The notes under the pieces were generated by a model, which had not been told where the DNA came from, did not search any database, and was given only the letters and a program-made list of their open reading frames with translations. Below, in pieces: positions 32,388 through 43,708 of a DNA stretch of 64,000 bases (positions within the stretch are counted from its first letter, which is position 1; each line of letters starts with the position of its first letter). A program made the translations under genes and the position numbers. Origin of the DNA: Arthrobacter sp. SX1312 (lineage in GTDB: Bacteria; Actinomycetota; Actinomycetes; Actinomycetales; Micrococcaceae); the NCBI RefSeq assembly GCF_002929295.1, contig NZ_PJIM01000001.1:542040-606039 (forward strand), written 5' to 3'.

Positions 32388-34111
32388 GCGTCAGCGTCCT
32401 CTCGGTCAGCGGCACCCATGAAGCTGGCGGCACTGTCATCGGGGGTGTGCGTCTGCTGCAGCTCGGGGTGGTGCAGGTCGAGTGCGGGGCGCTCGGACCG
32501 GATGCGCGGCAGTGAGGTGAAGTTGTGACGCGGCGGTGGGCATGACGTCGCCCACTCCAGCGAGGCGCCGAAGCCCCACGGGTCGTCGACCTCGACCTTC
32601 TTGCCGGTCCGCCAGGTGATGTACACGTTCCAGAAGAACGGGATCAGCGAGGCGCCGAGCACGAAGGAGCCGATGGTGGAGAACTGGTTCATCGCCGTGA
32701 AGCCGTCCTCCGGCAGGTAGTCCGCGTAGCGGCGGGGCATGCCCTCGACGCCGAGCCAGTGCTGGATGAGGAACGTGGCGTGGAAGCCGAGGAACAGCAT
32801 CCAGAAGTGGATCTTGCCGAGGCGCTCGTTGAGCATCTTGCCGGTGAATTTGGGCCACCAGAAGTAGAAGCCCGCGAACATCGCGAACACGACGGTCCCG
32901 AAGACCACGTAGTGGAAGTGCGCGACCACGAAGTAGGTGTCGGAGACGTGGAAGTCCAGCGGCGGTGACGCCAGGATGATGCCCGTGAGCCCTCCGAAGA
33001 GGAACGTCACGAGGAAGCCGAGGCTCCACAGCATCGGCGTCTCGAACGTGATGGACCCGCGCCACATGGTGCCGATCCAGTTGAAGAACTTCACGCCGGT
33101 GGGTACCGCGATGAGCATGGTCATGAAGGCGAAGAACGGGAGCAGCACGGCGCCGGTGACGTACATGTGGTGCGCCCACACGGTCACGGAGAGTGCCGCG
33201 ATGGCGATCGTCGCGTAGACGATGCCCTTGTAGCCGAAGATCGGCTTGCGACTGAAGACCGGGAAGATCTCGGAGACGATGCCGAAGAACGGCAGCGCGA
33301 TGATGTACACCTCGGGATGGCCGAAGAACCAGAAGAGGTGCTGCCAGAGGATGGCTCCACCGGCCTCCGGGTCGAAGATGTGGGCGCCGAAGCGACGGTC
33401 GGCGCCGAGCGCGAACAGCGCGGCGGCGAGCGGCGGGAAGGCCATCAGGACGAGGATGGAGGTGATCAGTGCGTTCCAGGTGAAGATGGGCATGCGCCAC
33501 ATGGTCATGCCCGGGGCGCGCATGCAGATGATCGTGGTGATGAAGTTGACGGCACCGAGGATGGTGCCGAAGCCCGACAGCGCGAGACCGAAGACCCACA
33601 GGTCTCCACCCACGCCCGGCGAGAACGTCGTGCTGGACAGCGGCGCGTAGGCGAACCAGCCGAACGACGCGGCACCCTGCGGGGTGATGAAGCCGGAGAC
33701 GGCGATCGTGCTGCCAAAGAGGAAGAACCAGAAAGCCAGGGCGTTCAGGCGGGGGAAGGCGACGTCGGGGGCGCCGATCTGGAGCGGCATGATGACGTTC
33801 GTGAAGCCCGCGAACAGCGGGGTCGCGAACATCAGGAGCATCACGGTGCCGTGCATCGTGAACAGCTGGTTGTACTGTTCCTTCGTCTGCAGGACCTGCA
33901 TACCCGGCTCGAACAGCTCCGCCCGGATGATGAGGGCCATGACGCCGGCGAAGCAGAAGAACACGAAGGACGCGATCAGGTACATGTACCCGATGGTCTT
34001 GTGGTCGGTCGAGGTGATCCAGTTGACGACGATGCGTCCCTTGGACCTCGGAACTACACGCGGAGCCGCGACGGTGCCGGCTTCCTCAAGGGTGTATTCG
34101 AAGGTGGACAT
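32384..34111 (-). CDS. ctaD: Cytochrome c oxidase subunit I, 575 aa
   Basis: The twelve-helix heme-copper catalytic subunit. The CuB/His-Tyr motif lies in [18 protein letters not shown], other CuB histidines in [12 protein letters not shown], and heme ligands in [17 protein letters not shown]. It reduces O2 to water at the heme a3-CuB centre and pumps protons. Its start overlaps the ctaC stop by one base (TGATG), and its end overlaps ctaF. Confidence 0.97.
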   Translation of the reverse strand: MSTFEYTLEEAGTVAAPRVVPRSKGRIVVNWITSTDHKTIGYMYLIASFVFFCFAGVMALIIRAELFEPGMQVLQTKEQYNQLFTMHGTVMLLMFATPLFAGFTNVIMPLQIGAPDVAFPRLNALAFWFFLFGSTIAVSGFITPQGAASFGWFAYAPLSSTTFSPGVGGDLWVFGLALSGFGTILGAVNFITTIICMRAPGMTMWRMPIFTWNALITSILVLMAFPPLAAALFALGADRRFGAHIFDPEAGGAILWQHLFWFFGHPEVYIIALPFFGIVSEIFPVFSRKPIFGYKGIVYATIAIAALSVTVWAHHMYVTGAVLLPFFAFMTMLIAVPTGVKFFNWIGTMWRGSITFETPMLWSLGFLVTFLFGGLTGIILASPPLDFHVSDTYFVVAHFHYVVFGTVVFAMFAGFYFWWPKFTGKMLNERLGKIHFWMLFLGFHATFLIQHWLGVEGMPRRYADYLPEDGFTAMNQFSTIGSFVLGASLIPFFWNVYITWRTGKKVEVDDPWGFGASLEWATSCPPPRHNFTSLPRIRSERPALDLHHPELQQTHTPDDSAASFMGAADREDADA

Positions 34112-34983
34112 CAGCTGCTGCTCCTGGCTGGGTCGGTATCGGGATCGTCCTCGGGATAGGAATCACGGTCGTACTCGTCGCCGAGCTGGCCGTCCTCGAG
34201 CTGCGCCATCCGCGCGTCGAACTCCTCCTGCGAGACGACCTCCACGTTGAAGAGCATCTCCGAGTGGTACTGGCCGCACAGCTCGGCGCACTTGCCGGCG
34301 AACACCCCCTCCTTCGTCGGAGTGAGGTTGATGTAGTTGGTGCGGCCCGGGTACAGGTCGCGCTTCATCAGGAATCCGGGGACGAAGAACGAGTGCTGCA
34401 CGTCGCGTGCGTTGAGCTGGAGCTCGACGGACTGGTTGACGGGCAGGTACAGGGTCGGCAGGTTCTCGGGTACGCCCTCTTCACCGTTCAGGTTCCCCTG
34501 GACGCCCGTGGAGTACTTGTCTTCCTTGACGTAGTTGAAGTCCCACGACCACTGCTTGCCGCGGACGTCCACGATGACGTCGGGATCCTCGACGCGGGCG
34601 TCGATGGTCGCGATGTCGCGCTCCGTGAAGTAGAAGAACACGAGGACCATGAACAGCGGGATGGTCAAGTAGAAGATCTCGAGCGGCAGGTTGTAGCTGA
34701 TCTGCCGGGGGTACCCGGTGTCGTTCTTGCGGCGACGGTACGCGACCATGCACCAGATGATCAGGCCCCACGTGATGATGCCGACGACCATGGCCGCGAT
34801 CCACGAGTTGACCCACAGATCGGTGATGGCCCCGGTGTGGTTGGTGTTGTCCCGGTCTGCCGGAAGCCAGCCCCTTTGGGCTTCTGCCGAACAGCCGGTC
34901 AGTAGGAGGGCGCCGACCAGCGAGATGCTGGAGATCTTCGTGATCCTGACGCGCTTGCTACCGGTTCGGTCCTGCGAAATCAC
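34111..34983 (-). CDS. ctaC: Cytochrome c oxidase subunit II (lipoprotein), 290 aa
   Basis: A signal peptide ends in a lipobox (LLLTGC, Cys31). Two membrane helices follow, then the CuA cupredoxin domain with ligands in [11 protein letters not shown] and [14 protein letters not shown]. It receives electrons from QcrC. An acidic C-terminal tail is present. The GTG at 34983 has AAGGAAGG eight bases upstream; 20 further in-frame codons upstream lack a start signal. It is the first gene of ctaC-ctaD-ctaF. Confidence 0.96.
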   Translation of the reverse strand: MISQDRTGSKRVRITKISSISLVGALLLTGCSAEAQRGWLPADRDNTNHTGAITDLWVNSWIAAMVVGIITWGLIIWCMVAYRRRKNDTGYPRQISYNLPLEIFYLTIPLFMVLVFFYFTERDIATIDARVEDPDVIVDVRGKQWSWDFNYVKEDKYSTGVQGNLNGEEGVPENLPTLYLPVNQSVELQLNARDVQHSFFVPGFLMKRDLYPGRTNYINLTPTKEGVFAGKCAELCGQYHSEMLFNVEVVSQEEFDARMAQLEDGQLGDEYDRDSYPEDDPDTDPARSSS

Positions 34984-35053
34984 AGACGGACCTTCCTTTT
35001 CTACGTGCGTTGCCACCCGCCCGTGAAGCGGCCCGGGGTGCACATCCAGTTTT

Positions 35054-35068
35054 ACTACTCACTGTAGA
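35054..35068 (-). promoter_or_regulatory. CTAC-N5-GTAG dyad in the ctaC promoter region
   Basis: On the minus strand TCTAC-AGTGA-GTAGT, about 70 bp upstream of the ctaC start, followed by the A-rich sequence AAAACT. It is the third occurrence of the dyad found before trpD and qcrC. Confidence 0.6.
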
Positions 35069-35105
35069 GCTTACCCGGAAGACCCGCGATCCGGTGACAC
35101 GCAAA

Positions 35106-35143
35106 AGGCCCGGAACACACCTCGTCGGTGACGTTCCGGGCCC
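35106..35143 (-). terminator. Terminator downstream of erpA
   Basis: A 10-bp perfect stem (GGCCCGGAAC / GTTCCGGGCC) with a 16-base loop, ending in four U on the minus strand (AAAA at 35103-35106 on plus). Confidence 0.85.
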
Positions 35144-35153
35144 TGTCGGCGTG

Positions 35154-35534
35154 CTAGTGGAAGGAGTCCCCGCAGGCGCAGGATCCGCCCGCGTTGGGGT
35201 TGTCGATGGTGAAGCCCTGCTTCGAGATGGTGTCCTCGAAATCGATCGATGCGCCCGACAGATACGGGACGCTCATCTTGTCCACGATGACCTCGACGCC
35301 GTCGAAGTCGCGGACCGCGTCACCGTCGAGGACACGCTCGTCGAAGTACAGCTGGTAGATCAGGCCGGAGCAGCCGCCGGGCTGGACCGCGACGCGCAAC
35401 CTGAGGTCGGTCCGGCCTTCCTGCTCGAGGAGGCTGCGCACCTTCCCTGCCGCGACGTCGGACAGGTTGACCTCGTGCGCCGTGAGTTCCGCGGAATCCT
35501 GGACGGATCCGGTGTCGGTGGTCGATGTGCTCAT
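35154..35534 (-). CDS. erpA: Iron-sulfur cluster insertion protein (ErpA/IscA, A-type carrier), 126 aa
   Basis: HesB-like domain with the three cluster-ligating cysteines: one in VQPGGCSGLIY, two in the terminal GSCACGDSF. It delivers Fe-S clusters to apo-proteins. The position next to the cytochrome oxidase and bc1 genes fits its use in maturing the Rieske protein, but the gene is separately transcribed and has its own terminator. GAGGAGAAACACC stands before the ATG. Confidence 0.93.
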   Translation of the reverse strand: MSTSTTDTGSVQDSAELTAHEVNLSDVAAGKVRSLLEQEGRTDLRLRVAVQPGGCSGLIYQLYFDERVLDGDAVRDFDGVEVIVDKMSVPYLSGASIDFEDTISKQGFTIDNPNAGGSCACGDSFH

Positions 35535-35649
35535 GGTGTTTCTCCTCGCTCGGACCCCACCGTGGTGTGTCCGCTCTCAGTGCCGTCCGCGGTATGGCGC
35601 GCACGGCTTTCCTTCATCGTACGCCGGGCCCGCACCAGTGATAACGGAC

Positions 35650-35677
35650 GGCGGGGCGGAAACATTTCCGCCCCGCC
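35650..35677 (-). terminator. Terminator of the dipeptidase gene
   Basis: A 13-bp perfect stem (GGCGGGGCGGAAA / TTTCCGCCCCGCC) with a two-base loop, directly after the M20 gene. Confidence 0.8.
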
Positions 35678-35691
35678 GCGTTCTTCACCGT

Positions 35692-37116
35692 TCAGCTGCG
35701 GGTGAGTCCGCCGTCGTTGATGCGGGCGAGGAGGATCGCCTCGGCCAGGACCGCCTTCCGGAACTCGTCGAGGTGCAGTGATTCGTTCGCGCTGTGCGCA
35801 CGGGAGTCCGGGTCCTCCACGCCGGTGATGAGGATCTGCGCGGACGGGAACAGCTCGGTGAGGTCGGCGATGAAGGGGATCGAGCCACCCATGCCCGCCT
35901 CCACGGCCTGGACGCCCCAGGCCTCCTCGAGCGCCGACAGGGCGAGCCGGGATGCGGGTTCCGTGGTGTCCGTCCGGAAGGGGCTTCCCGTCTCCCCCGG
36001 CGTGAACGTCACCCGGGCGCCGAACGGTGCGTGGGCTTCGATGTGGGCCCGGACGGCCTCCATCGCGGCCCGGGGGTCCTGTCCGGGGGCGAGCCGCAGG
36101 CTGAACTTGGCGCGGGCCCGCGGAAGGAGCGTGTTGGAGGACAGTGCGACGGACGGGATGTCCATTCCGATGATGGACAGTGCGGGCTTGTGCCACAGGC
36201 GGGAGGCGATGGACCCGGTCCCGGCGAGGCGTACGCCGTCGAGCACCGAGGCATCCGCCCGGAAGTCGTCCTCGTCGTAGTCCACGTCCGCGTGGTCCCC
36301 GCCGTGCAGGCCCGCGATGGCGACGTCGCCGGCGTCGTCGTGCAGTGTCGCGATCAGCCGGGACAGGAGCGTCGGGGCGTCCAGCACGGGGCCGCCGAAC
36401 ATGCCCGAGTGGACGGCGTGGTCGAGGACCTGCACCTCGATGGTGCCGTCCACGAGTCCCCGCAGGCTCGTGGTCAGGGCGGGCACGCCCACCTTCCAGT
36501 TGCTGGAGTCCGCGACCACGATGACGTCGGCCTGGAGGTCGTCCCGATAGGTCTCGAGGAAGGACCGGAAGGTCGGCGAACCGGCTTCCTCCTCCCCCTC
36601 GATGAACAGGGTCACGCCCACGCCGAAGGCGTCGCCGAGCACTTCGGTGAGCGCCCCGAACGCGCCGATGTGCGCCATGATGCCCGCCTTGTCGTCGGCC
36701 GCGCCGCGGCCGTACAGCCGGCCGTCGCGCTCCGTCGCGACGAACGGCTCGGACTCCCAGAGCGCCGGGTCCCCGGGCGGCTGCACGTCGTGGTGGGCGT
36801 AGAGGAGGACGGTCGGCTGCCCGTCGGCCGCGGCGCGGCGGGCGACGACGGCGGGACCGCCCGGCGTGCCGTCGTTGTCGACGCGCAGGATGCGGACGTC
36901 GTCGATCCCCACGCCGCGGATCAGGTCCGCGACCGCCTCGGCGCTGCGGTCGAGCTCGTGGGCGTCGAATGCGTCCCAGGCGATGCCCTGGATGGCGACG
37001 AGGCTCGAGAGCTGCTCGACGATGCGGGGAAAGGACGCGTCGACGCTGGCGCGGAGCCGGTCGCCGACACGCGGGGAATCGTGCGGGTGGTCGGTCGGGG
37101 TGTTCACGGAAGTCAT
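35692..37116 (-). CDS. M20-family dipeptidase (carnosinase/CNDP-like), 474 aa
   Basis: A di-zinc exopeptidase. Metal and catalytic motifs are VLLYAHHDVQPPGDP, GRGAADDKAGI, the catalytic glutamates in FIEGEEEAGSP, and later HSGMFGGPV. The insertion is a dimerisation lid domain (about residues 190-330). This subfamily hydrolyses dipeptides of various composition rather than succinyl-diaminopimelate. The promoter looks leaderless: TAGGGT (minus strand, 37128-37123), six bases, ATG. Confidence 0.9.
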   Translation of the reverse strand: MTSVNTPTDHPHDSPRVGDRLRASVDASFPRIVEQLSSLVAIQGIAWDAFDAHELDRSAEAVADLIRGVGIDDVRILRVDNDGTPGGPAVVARRAAADGQPTVLLYAHHDVQPPGDPALWESEPFVATERDGRLYGRGAADDKAGIMAHIGAFGALTEVLGDAFGVGVTLFIEGEEEAGSPTFRSFLETYRDDLQADVIVVADSSNWKVGVPALTTSLRGLVDGTIEVQVLDHAVHSGMFGGPVLDAPTLLSRLIATLHDDAGDVAIAGLHGGDHADVDYDEDDFRADASVLDGVRLAGTGSIASRLWHKPALSIIGMDIPSVALSSNTLLPRARAKFSLRLAPGQDPRAAMEAVRAHIEAHAPFGARVTFTPGETGSPFRTDTTEPASRLALSALEEAWGVQAVEAGMGGSIPFIADLTELFPSAQILITGVEDPDSRAHSANESLHLDEFRKAVLAEAILLARINDGGLTRS

Positions 37117-37122
37117 GCCAGA

Positions 37123-37128
37123 ACCCTA
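37123..37128 (-). promoter_or_regulatory. -10 element of the leaderless M20 dipeptidase promoter
   Basis: TAGGGT on the minus strand, six bases before the ATG at 37116; no Shine-Dalgarno intervenes. Confidence 0.45.
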
Positions 37129-37223
37129 CACACGCCGCACCCGGAGGTCGGAGGCCGGCGCCCCGCCGGGAGCGGTGGTCGGGGCTCGGCCTCCGGCGGG
37201 CGCGGACCCGGTATCCTGAAGGG

Positions 37224-37814
37224 GTGTTCGGACGAAACAAAGAAGCCCCCTCTGCCCAGGAAGCCGTTGACAGCGCTTCAAACACCCCCGAGGCGCAGCG
37301 CGCGCAGCGAAAGGGCGCGCCCACGCCCAAGCGCAGCGTGCAGGAGGCCGCCCGCAAGCGGCCCCTCGTGCCCAATGACCGGAAGGCGGCGCGCGACCAG
37401 AGCCGCACCACGGTGCGGGACGAGCGCGCGAGGATGCGGCGGGCGCTCGACACCGACGACGAGCGCTACCTCCCCCTGCGCGACAAGGGCCCGAACCGCC
37501 GGTACATCCGCCAGTTCGTCGACGCCCGGGTGAACATCGGCGAGTTCCTCATGATCGCCGCACTCGTGTTCGTGATCCTCAGCTTCTTCCAGTCCCTCGC
37601 CGTGCAGAGTGCGGTGCTGATGGCGTTCTGGGTCCTGATCGTCGCGGTGATCGTGGACTGTGTCCTGCTGCGCCGCAAGCTGAAGAAGAAGCTGACCGAG
37701 AAGTTCGGGTCCCCCAACCAGGGCGACCTCTGGTACGGCGTCACCCGCGCCCTGCAGCTCCGGCGCCTCCGCCTGCCCAAGCCGCAGGTCCGCCGGGGCC
37801 AGTACCCCGCCTGA
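37224..37814 (+). CDS. DUF3043 membrane protein, 196 aa
   Basis: A basic, Ala/Pro-rich cytosolic half (about residues 1-95) carries the family block RRYIRQFVDARVNIGEFLM, followed by two membrane helices and the conserved KKKLTEKFG...LWYGVTRALQLRRLRLPKPQV end. DUF3043 is an actinobacterial family of unknown function. TATCCT (37212-37217) lies six bases before the GTG, suggesting a leaderless start, although GAAGGG also lies very close. Confidence 0.85.
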   Translation: MFGRNKEAPSAQEAVDSASNTPEAQRAQRKGAPTPKRSVQEAARKRPLVPNDRKAARDQSRTTVRDERARMRRALDTDDERYLPLRDKGPNRRYIRQFVDARVNIGEFLMIAALVFVILSFFQSLAVQSAVLMAFWVLIVAVIVDCVLLRRKLKKKLTEKFGSPNQGDLWYGVTRALQLRRLRLPKPQVRRGQYPA

Positions 37815-37851
37815 CCGTTCGACACGCACCGTGCAGGTGCGGTGCACCACC

Positions 37852-37879
37852 GAGAGCCGGGCCCGCGGGCCCGGCTCTC
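37852..37879. terminator. Bidirectional terminator between the DUF3043 gene and pyrD
   Basis: A 13-bp perfect stem (GAGAGCCGGGCCC and its complement) with a two-base loop, between convergent genes ending at 37814 and 37896. Confidence 0.85.
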
Positions 37880-37895
37880 TCGCGTCCACCGCAGC

Positions 37896-38978
37896 TCAGG
37901 CCGGTGAGGTGCGCCGGGCCCGCAGCAGTCCGCGATTGATCCTGCGCGCCCAGAACGGACCCTCATAGAGGAACGCCGTGTACCCCTGGACCAGCGTGGC
38001 ACCTGCCTCGAGCCGCTCCAGGACGTCGTCGGGCGTCTCGACGCCGCCCACGGAGACGATGGCCAGGTGGTCGCCCACGGCGGACCGGAGCCGGGTGAGG
38101 ACCTCCAGCGAGCGTGCCTTCAGGGGCGCCCCGCTGAGGCCGCCGACGCCCATGGCCATCACGGTGGCGGGGTCGGTGGCGAGATTCTCGCGCGTGATGG
38201 TGGTGTTGGTGGCGACGATCCCGTCGAGGCCGAGGTCCAGGGCGAGGGCGCCGACGTCGTCGAGGTCCTGGTCCGTGAGGTCGGGGGCGATCTTGACGAG
38301 GAGCGGCACATGCCGACCCGCCGCGCTGTCCGCCGTGCTGCGCACCGCCTCGAGCAGCGGGCGGAGCGATTCGACGCTCTGCAGCAGCCTGAGCCCCGGC
38401 GTGTTCGGCGAGGACACGTTGACCACGAGGTAGTCGGCCACGGGGGCGAGCTGCTCGGTACTCACGAGGTAGTCGGCGACGGCGTCGGCGATGTCGACCT
38501 TCTTGGTCTTGCCGATGTTCACGCCGACCACCGGCCGCTGCTGTCCGCCGGAGCGGCGCGTCAGCCGCTGTCGGGCCGCCCGGAGGCGGGGAGCGGCGGC
38601 GACGGCGCCGTCGTTGTTGAAGCCCATCCGGTTGATGACGGCCCGGTCCTCGACGAGCCGGAACAGGCGCGGCGCAGGGTTGCCCGGCTGGGCCCGGCCG
38701 GTGATGGTGCCGATCTCCACGTGGCCGAATCCCAGCGCGGTGAGGGCGAGCACTCCCCTGCCGCCCTTGTCGAAGCCCGCGGCGAGTCCGAACGGCGAGG
38801 GGAACTCCACGCCGAAGGCGGTGGTGGCGAGGCTCGGGTCGGGCGCGCAGAGACGGCGCAGGGCCCAGCCGACCGGTGTGAGGTCGACCGCCCGGATCAG
38901 GGCGAAACCGATCCTGTGGGCCCGTTCGGCGTCCATCCCGGAGAAGACGATCCTGAAGAAGGTCGGGTAGAAGCGCAT
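37896..38978 (-). CDS. pyrD: Dihydroorotate dehydrogenase (quinone), class 2, 360 aa
   Basis: It oxidises dihydroorotate to orotate with quinone as acceptor in pyrimidine synthesis. The N-terminal helical extension ([19 protein letters not shown]) is the class 2 membrane-docking tunnel. FMN-binding blocks are [29 protein letters not shown] and [11 protein letters not shown]; the catalytic serine of class 2 enzymes is in [10 protein letters not shown]. The ATG at 38978 is chosen because the upstream frame is shadow of the divergent hydrolase gene. Confidence 0.95.
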   Translation of the reverse strand: MRFYPTFFRIVFSGMDAERAHRIGFALIRAVDLTPVGWALRRLCAPDPSLATTAFGVEFPSPFGLAAGFDKGGRGVLALTALGFGHVEIGTITGRAQPGNPAPRLFRLVEDRAVINRMGFNNDGAVAAAPRLRAARQRLTRRSGGQQRPVVGVNIGKTKKVDIADAVADYLVSTEQLAPVADYLVVNVSSPNTPGLRLLQSVESLRPLLEAVRSTADSAAGRHVPLLVKIAPDLTDQDLDDVGALALDLGLDGIVATNTTITRENLATDPATVMAMGVGGLSGAPLKARSLEVLTRLRSAVGDHLAIVSVGGVETPDDVLERLEAGATLVQGYTAFLYEGPFWARRINRGLLRARRTSPA

Positions 38979-39052
38979 GGCACCAGAGTTCCACGCTGCC
39001 CCGGCGGGCGCCAACTCGACAGGAGGACCCGGCGCCCGGCGGGGCGCGCCGG

Positions 39053-39065
39053 TAGGGTCGGGGCA
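39053..39065 (+). promoter_or_regulatory. Leaderless promoter of the hydrolase gene
   Basis: TAGGGT (39053-39058), six bases, ATG at 39065; no Shine-Dalgarno. Confidence 0.45.
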
Positions 39066-40099
39066 TGGACGAGAGCTGGTCGGTGGACATCCTGGGCGAT
39101 CCCTTCCGCGCACTGACCCTCCCGCTCGAGCCCGACGACGAGGGCGCGCGGGTGGCGACCCTCGTGGCGTACGAGCCGGAGGCGTCGCCCGGTGCCCGCA
39201 GCGGACCATCGAGCCCCACCCGGGCCGTGCTCTACATCCACGGTTTCAGCGACTACTTCTTCCACGCCGAGCTCGCCGAAGCGCTCTCCGCGCGGGGCTG
39301 GGCGTTCTTCGCGCTGGACCTGCACAACTACGGCCGCAGCCTGCTGCCGGGCCAGACACCCGGCTTCGCCCTGTCCCTCGAGGAGTACGACCCCGACATC
39401 GAGGCGGCACTGGCCGCGCTGCGGGCGCGGCTGGCGGCGCGCGCGGGAACCGGGATCGACCCGGAGGTCGTCCTGATGGCGCACTCCACCGGCGGGCTCA
39501 CCGCGACGCTGTGGGCGGCCCGCAACCCGGGGAGGATCGCGGCGCTCGTCCTCAACAGTCCGTGGCTCGACACCCAGGGCAGTACCCTGCTGCGCACCGC
39601 CGCGCAGGGCCTCCTGGAGACCCTCTCGCGCCGTCGGCCGAAGGCACGGCTGCGCCTTCCCGCACTGGGGTTCTACTTCAGGAGCATCAGCGACACGCTC
39701 GACGGCGAATGGCGGATCGACCCGGTCTGGCGGCCCGAGACGGGCTTCCCCATCCGGGCCGGGTGGCTCGCGGCGGTCCTGGCGGGCCACAGGGCCCTGG
39801 CCCGGGGCGTCACGGTGGATGTTCCGGTCCTGGTCCTGTGCTCCACGGCGTCGGTGATCGGCGCCACCTGGAACGAGTCGATGCTGGAGTCCGACATCAT
39901 CCTCGACGTGGTGCCGATGGTACGCCGGGCGGCGGAACTCGGGCACGACGTCACCATCCGGCGCCTGCCCGGCGCACTGCACGACGTCTTCCTGTCCCGA
40001 CCCGAGGTCCGCGGCGCCGCGGTCCGGGCGGCCGCCGGGTGGATGGACGCGCGGGTCCCCGTGGGGTACCGGACGCCGGGGCGGCCCCTTCCCGGCTGA
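39065..40099 (+). CDS. Alpha/beta hydrolase (monoglyceride lipase / lysophospholipase-like), 344 aa
   Basis: The nucleophile elbow is AHSTGG (small-x-Ser-x-Gly) with an oxyanion region [20 protein letters not shown]. The acid is probably in the [19 protein letters not shown] region, and the His in [11 protein letters not shown]. The length and [11 protein letters not shown] block place it near Hydrolase_4 proteins that act on monoacylglycerols or lysophospholipids; the substrate cannot be read. The start is leaderless. Confidence 0.85.
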   Translation: MDESWSVDILGDPFRALTLPLEPDDEGARVATLVAYEPEASPGARSGPSSPTRAVLYIHGFSDYFFHAELAEALSARGWAFFALDLHNYGRSLLPGQTPGFALSLEEYDPDIEAALAALRARLAARAGTGIDPEVVLMAHSTGGLTATLWAARNPGRIAALVLNSPWLDTQGSTLLRTAAQGLLETLSRRRPKARLRLPALGFYFRSISDTLDGEWRIDPVWRPETGFPIRAGWLAAVLAGHRALARGVTVDVPVLVLCSTASVIGATWNESMLESDIILDVVPMVRRAAELGHDVTIRRLPGALHDVFLSRPEVRGAAVRAAAGWMDARVPVGYRTPGRPLPG

Positions 40100-40112
40100 C
40101 ACCGCCGACGCG

Positions 40113-40913
40113 TCAGGAGGACACCCGGTCCGCCGCCTGGTCCACCGCTCCGCCGTACCGGCGGTCGCGCGCGGCGTACTCCTCGATGGCTCGCCACAGG
40201 GTGCGGCGGTCGACGTCCGGCCACAGCGTGTTCATGAAGACCATCTCCGCGTAGGCGGACTGCCACAGCATGAAGTTCGACAACCGCTGCTCACCCGAGG
40301 TGCGCAGGAACAGGTCGACGTCGGGGAGGTCCGGCTCGTCGAGGTAGCGCTGCACGGTCTTCTCGCTCACCGACGAGGCCTTCAGGGTGCCGGCCGCGAC
40401 GTCCTCGGCGATGGCCCGCGCGGCGTCGGCGATCTCCGCGCGTCCGCCGTAGTTGACGCACATCGTCAGGGTGCAGGTCGTATTGCCCGCGGTGTGCCGC
40501 TCGGCCTCCTCCAGTTCGCGGATGACCGACTGCCACAGCTTCGGCCGGCGCCCCGACCACCGGATCCGGACCCCCCACGCGTCGAGCTGGTCGCGCTGGC
40601 GCCTCAGAACGTCCTTGTTGAACCCCATCAGGAACCGCACTTCCTCGGGGGACCTCTTCCAGTTCTCGGTGCTGAAGGCATACACGGAGACGTGGCGGAC
40701 GCCGATCTCGATCGCGCCGGCCATGACGTCGAGCAGGGCCGCCTCCCCGGCCTTGTGCCCCTCGGTGCGGGGCAGGCCGCGCTCGTTGGCCCAGCGGCCG
40801 TTGCCGTCCATGACGATCGCCACGTGGTCGGGGACGAACTGGCGCGGGATGGACGGTGCCTGCTCACCGCTCGGGTGGGGCCACGGCGCCACGGGTCGGG
40901 CCGGGTTCTTCAT
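40113..40913 (-). CDS. uppS: Isoprenyl transferase (undecaprenyl/decaprenyl diphosphate synthase), 266 aa
   Basis: A cis-prenyltransferase making the polyprenyl carrier lipid for cell-wall synthesis. The catalytic Asp-Gly-Asn-Gly-Arg is in [11 protein letters not shown] near residue 35; later blocks are [27 protein letters not shown] and [23 protein letters not shown]. It overlaps recO by ATGA, which fixes its ATG. The recO-uppS pair is a conserved actinobacterial operon. Confidence 0.95.
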   Translation of the reverse strand: MKNPARPVAPWPHPSGEQAPSIPRQFVPDHVAIVMDGNGRWANERGLPRTEGHKAGEAALLDVMAGAIEIGVRHVSVYAFSTENWKRSPEEVRFLMGFNKDVLRRQRDQLDAWGVRIRWSGRRPKLWQSVIRELEEAERHTAGNTTCTLTMCVNYGGRAEIADAARAIAEDVAAGTLKASSVSEKTVQRYLDEPDLPDVDLFLRTSGEQRLSNFMLWQSAYAEMVFMNTLWPDVDRRTLWRAIEEYAARDRRYGGAVDQAADRVSS

Positions 40914-41656
40914 ACACGCTCCACATGTTTGAGGGAGGCGACCCCGCGTTCGAGGTGCCATTGCAGGAAGGCGGCGATGAGACCGGCGGCCTCGCGCCGC
41001 GCGCCGGCCTCCGACGCGTCCGCGACCGACCAGTCGCCCGTGAGCAGCGCGCCGAGCAGCTCCATGGTCGCGGGCGCCGGCGAGGCCGAGCCGGGCGGCC
41101 GACAGGCCGCGCAGACCGCGCCACCGAGCGGCGCGGAGAAGGCCGAGTGGGGGCCCGGTGCACCGCAGCGGGCGCAGTCCGTGAAGCTCGGGGCCCACCC
41201 CGCCGTCGCCAGGGCGCGCAGCAGGTAGGAATCGAGGATGAGCTCCGAGGGGTGCAGGTCGCGGCTCAGGGCGGAGAACGCCCCGGCGACGAGCGCGTAC
41301 TGCGCCCCTCCTGCCTCTCCGAGGTCCGTGAGGCGTTCGGCGGTCTCGGCGATGGCGGTGGCGGCGGTGTAGCGGCCGTAGTCCGAGGCGATGCCGTGGC
41401 CGTAGGCGCCCTTCGTCTGGGCCTGGGTGACGACGTCGAGGTTCCGTCCGTGCGCGAGCAGGAGATCCACGGCCATGAACGGTTCCAGCCGGGAACCGAA
41501 CTTGCTGCTGGTCCGGCGGACGCCCTTGGCGACGGCACGGACCTGCCCGTGCTCCCGCGTCAGGAGGACGATGATGCGATCCGCCTCACCGAGCTTGTAG
41601 GTGCGCAGAACGACACCTTCGGTGCGGTAGGTGCGTGATGCTGACGAGGAGGGCAC
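40910..41656 (-). CDS. recO: DNA repair protein RecO, 248 aa
   Basis: A recombination mediator that loads RecA with RecR. The N-terminal OB fold ([45 protein letters not shown]) is followed by a helical part and a zinc finger with cysteines in CARCGAPG and AVCAACR. The GTG start may be leaderless (AAGAAT six bases upstream). uppS follows with ATGA overlap. Confidence 0.94.
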   Translation of the reverse strand: MPSSSASRTYRTEGVVLRTYKLGEADRIIVLLTREHGQVRAVAKGVRRTSSKFGSRLEPFMAVDLLLAHGRNLDVVTQAQTKGAYGHGIASDYGRYTAATAIAETAERLTDLGEAGGAQYALVAGAFSALSRDLHPSELILDSYLLRALATAGWAPSFTDCARCGAPGPHSAFSAPLGGAVCAACRPPGSASPAPATMELLGALLTGDWSVADASEAGARREAAGLIAAFLQWHLERGVASLKHVERV

Positions 41657-41737
41657 TGGACCATTCTTCCACCTGCCACCCCCGCAGGTCCGCTCGGCGC
41701 GGGACGGCGGGGGCGGCAGGTCGGGGCCGGACGGGGT

Positions 41738-43570
<1,833 letters not shown>

Positions 43571-43589
<19 letters not shown>

Positions 43590-43618
43590 CACCGAAGAAG
43601 AGTTCTCTGTGCACGCAC
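43571..43618 (-). CDS. leuA leader peptide, 15 aa
   Basis: The peptide VRAQRTLLRCRGEAN begins with a GTG that is also the predicted transcript start (TATCGT at 43630-43625, then six bases). Its two adjacent leucines use CTT CTT, a rare codon in this high-GC genome, so ribosome transit should depend on charged tRNA-Leu. The codons after the leucines form the 5' arm of the hairpin at 43539-43589. Slow decoding would hold the ribosome over or just before that arm. Leader-peptide control of leuA has been proposed for actinobacteria from comparative studies; this instance is my reading. Confidence 0.65.
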
Positions 43619-43708
43619 AGTGCCACGATAGCACGGCACATAGGATGGCTCCCGGGGGCGCTCGGACGAGTGCCGGCCCGCCGCACCACGAGGAATCAGG
43701 AAGCCATC

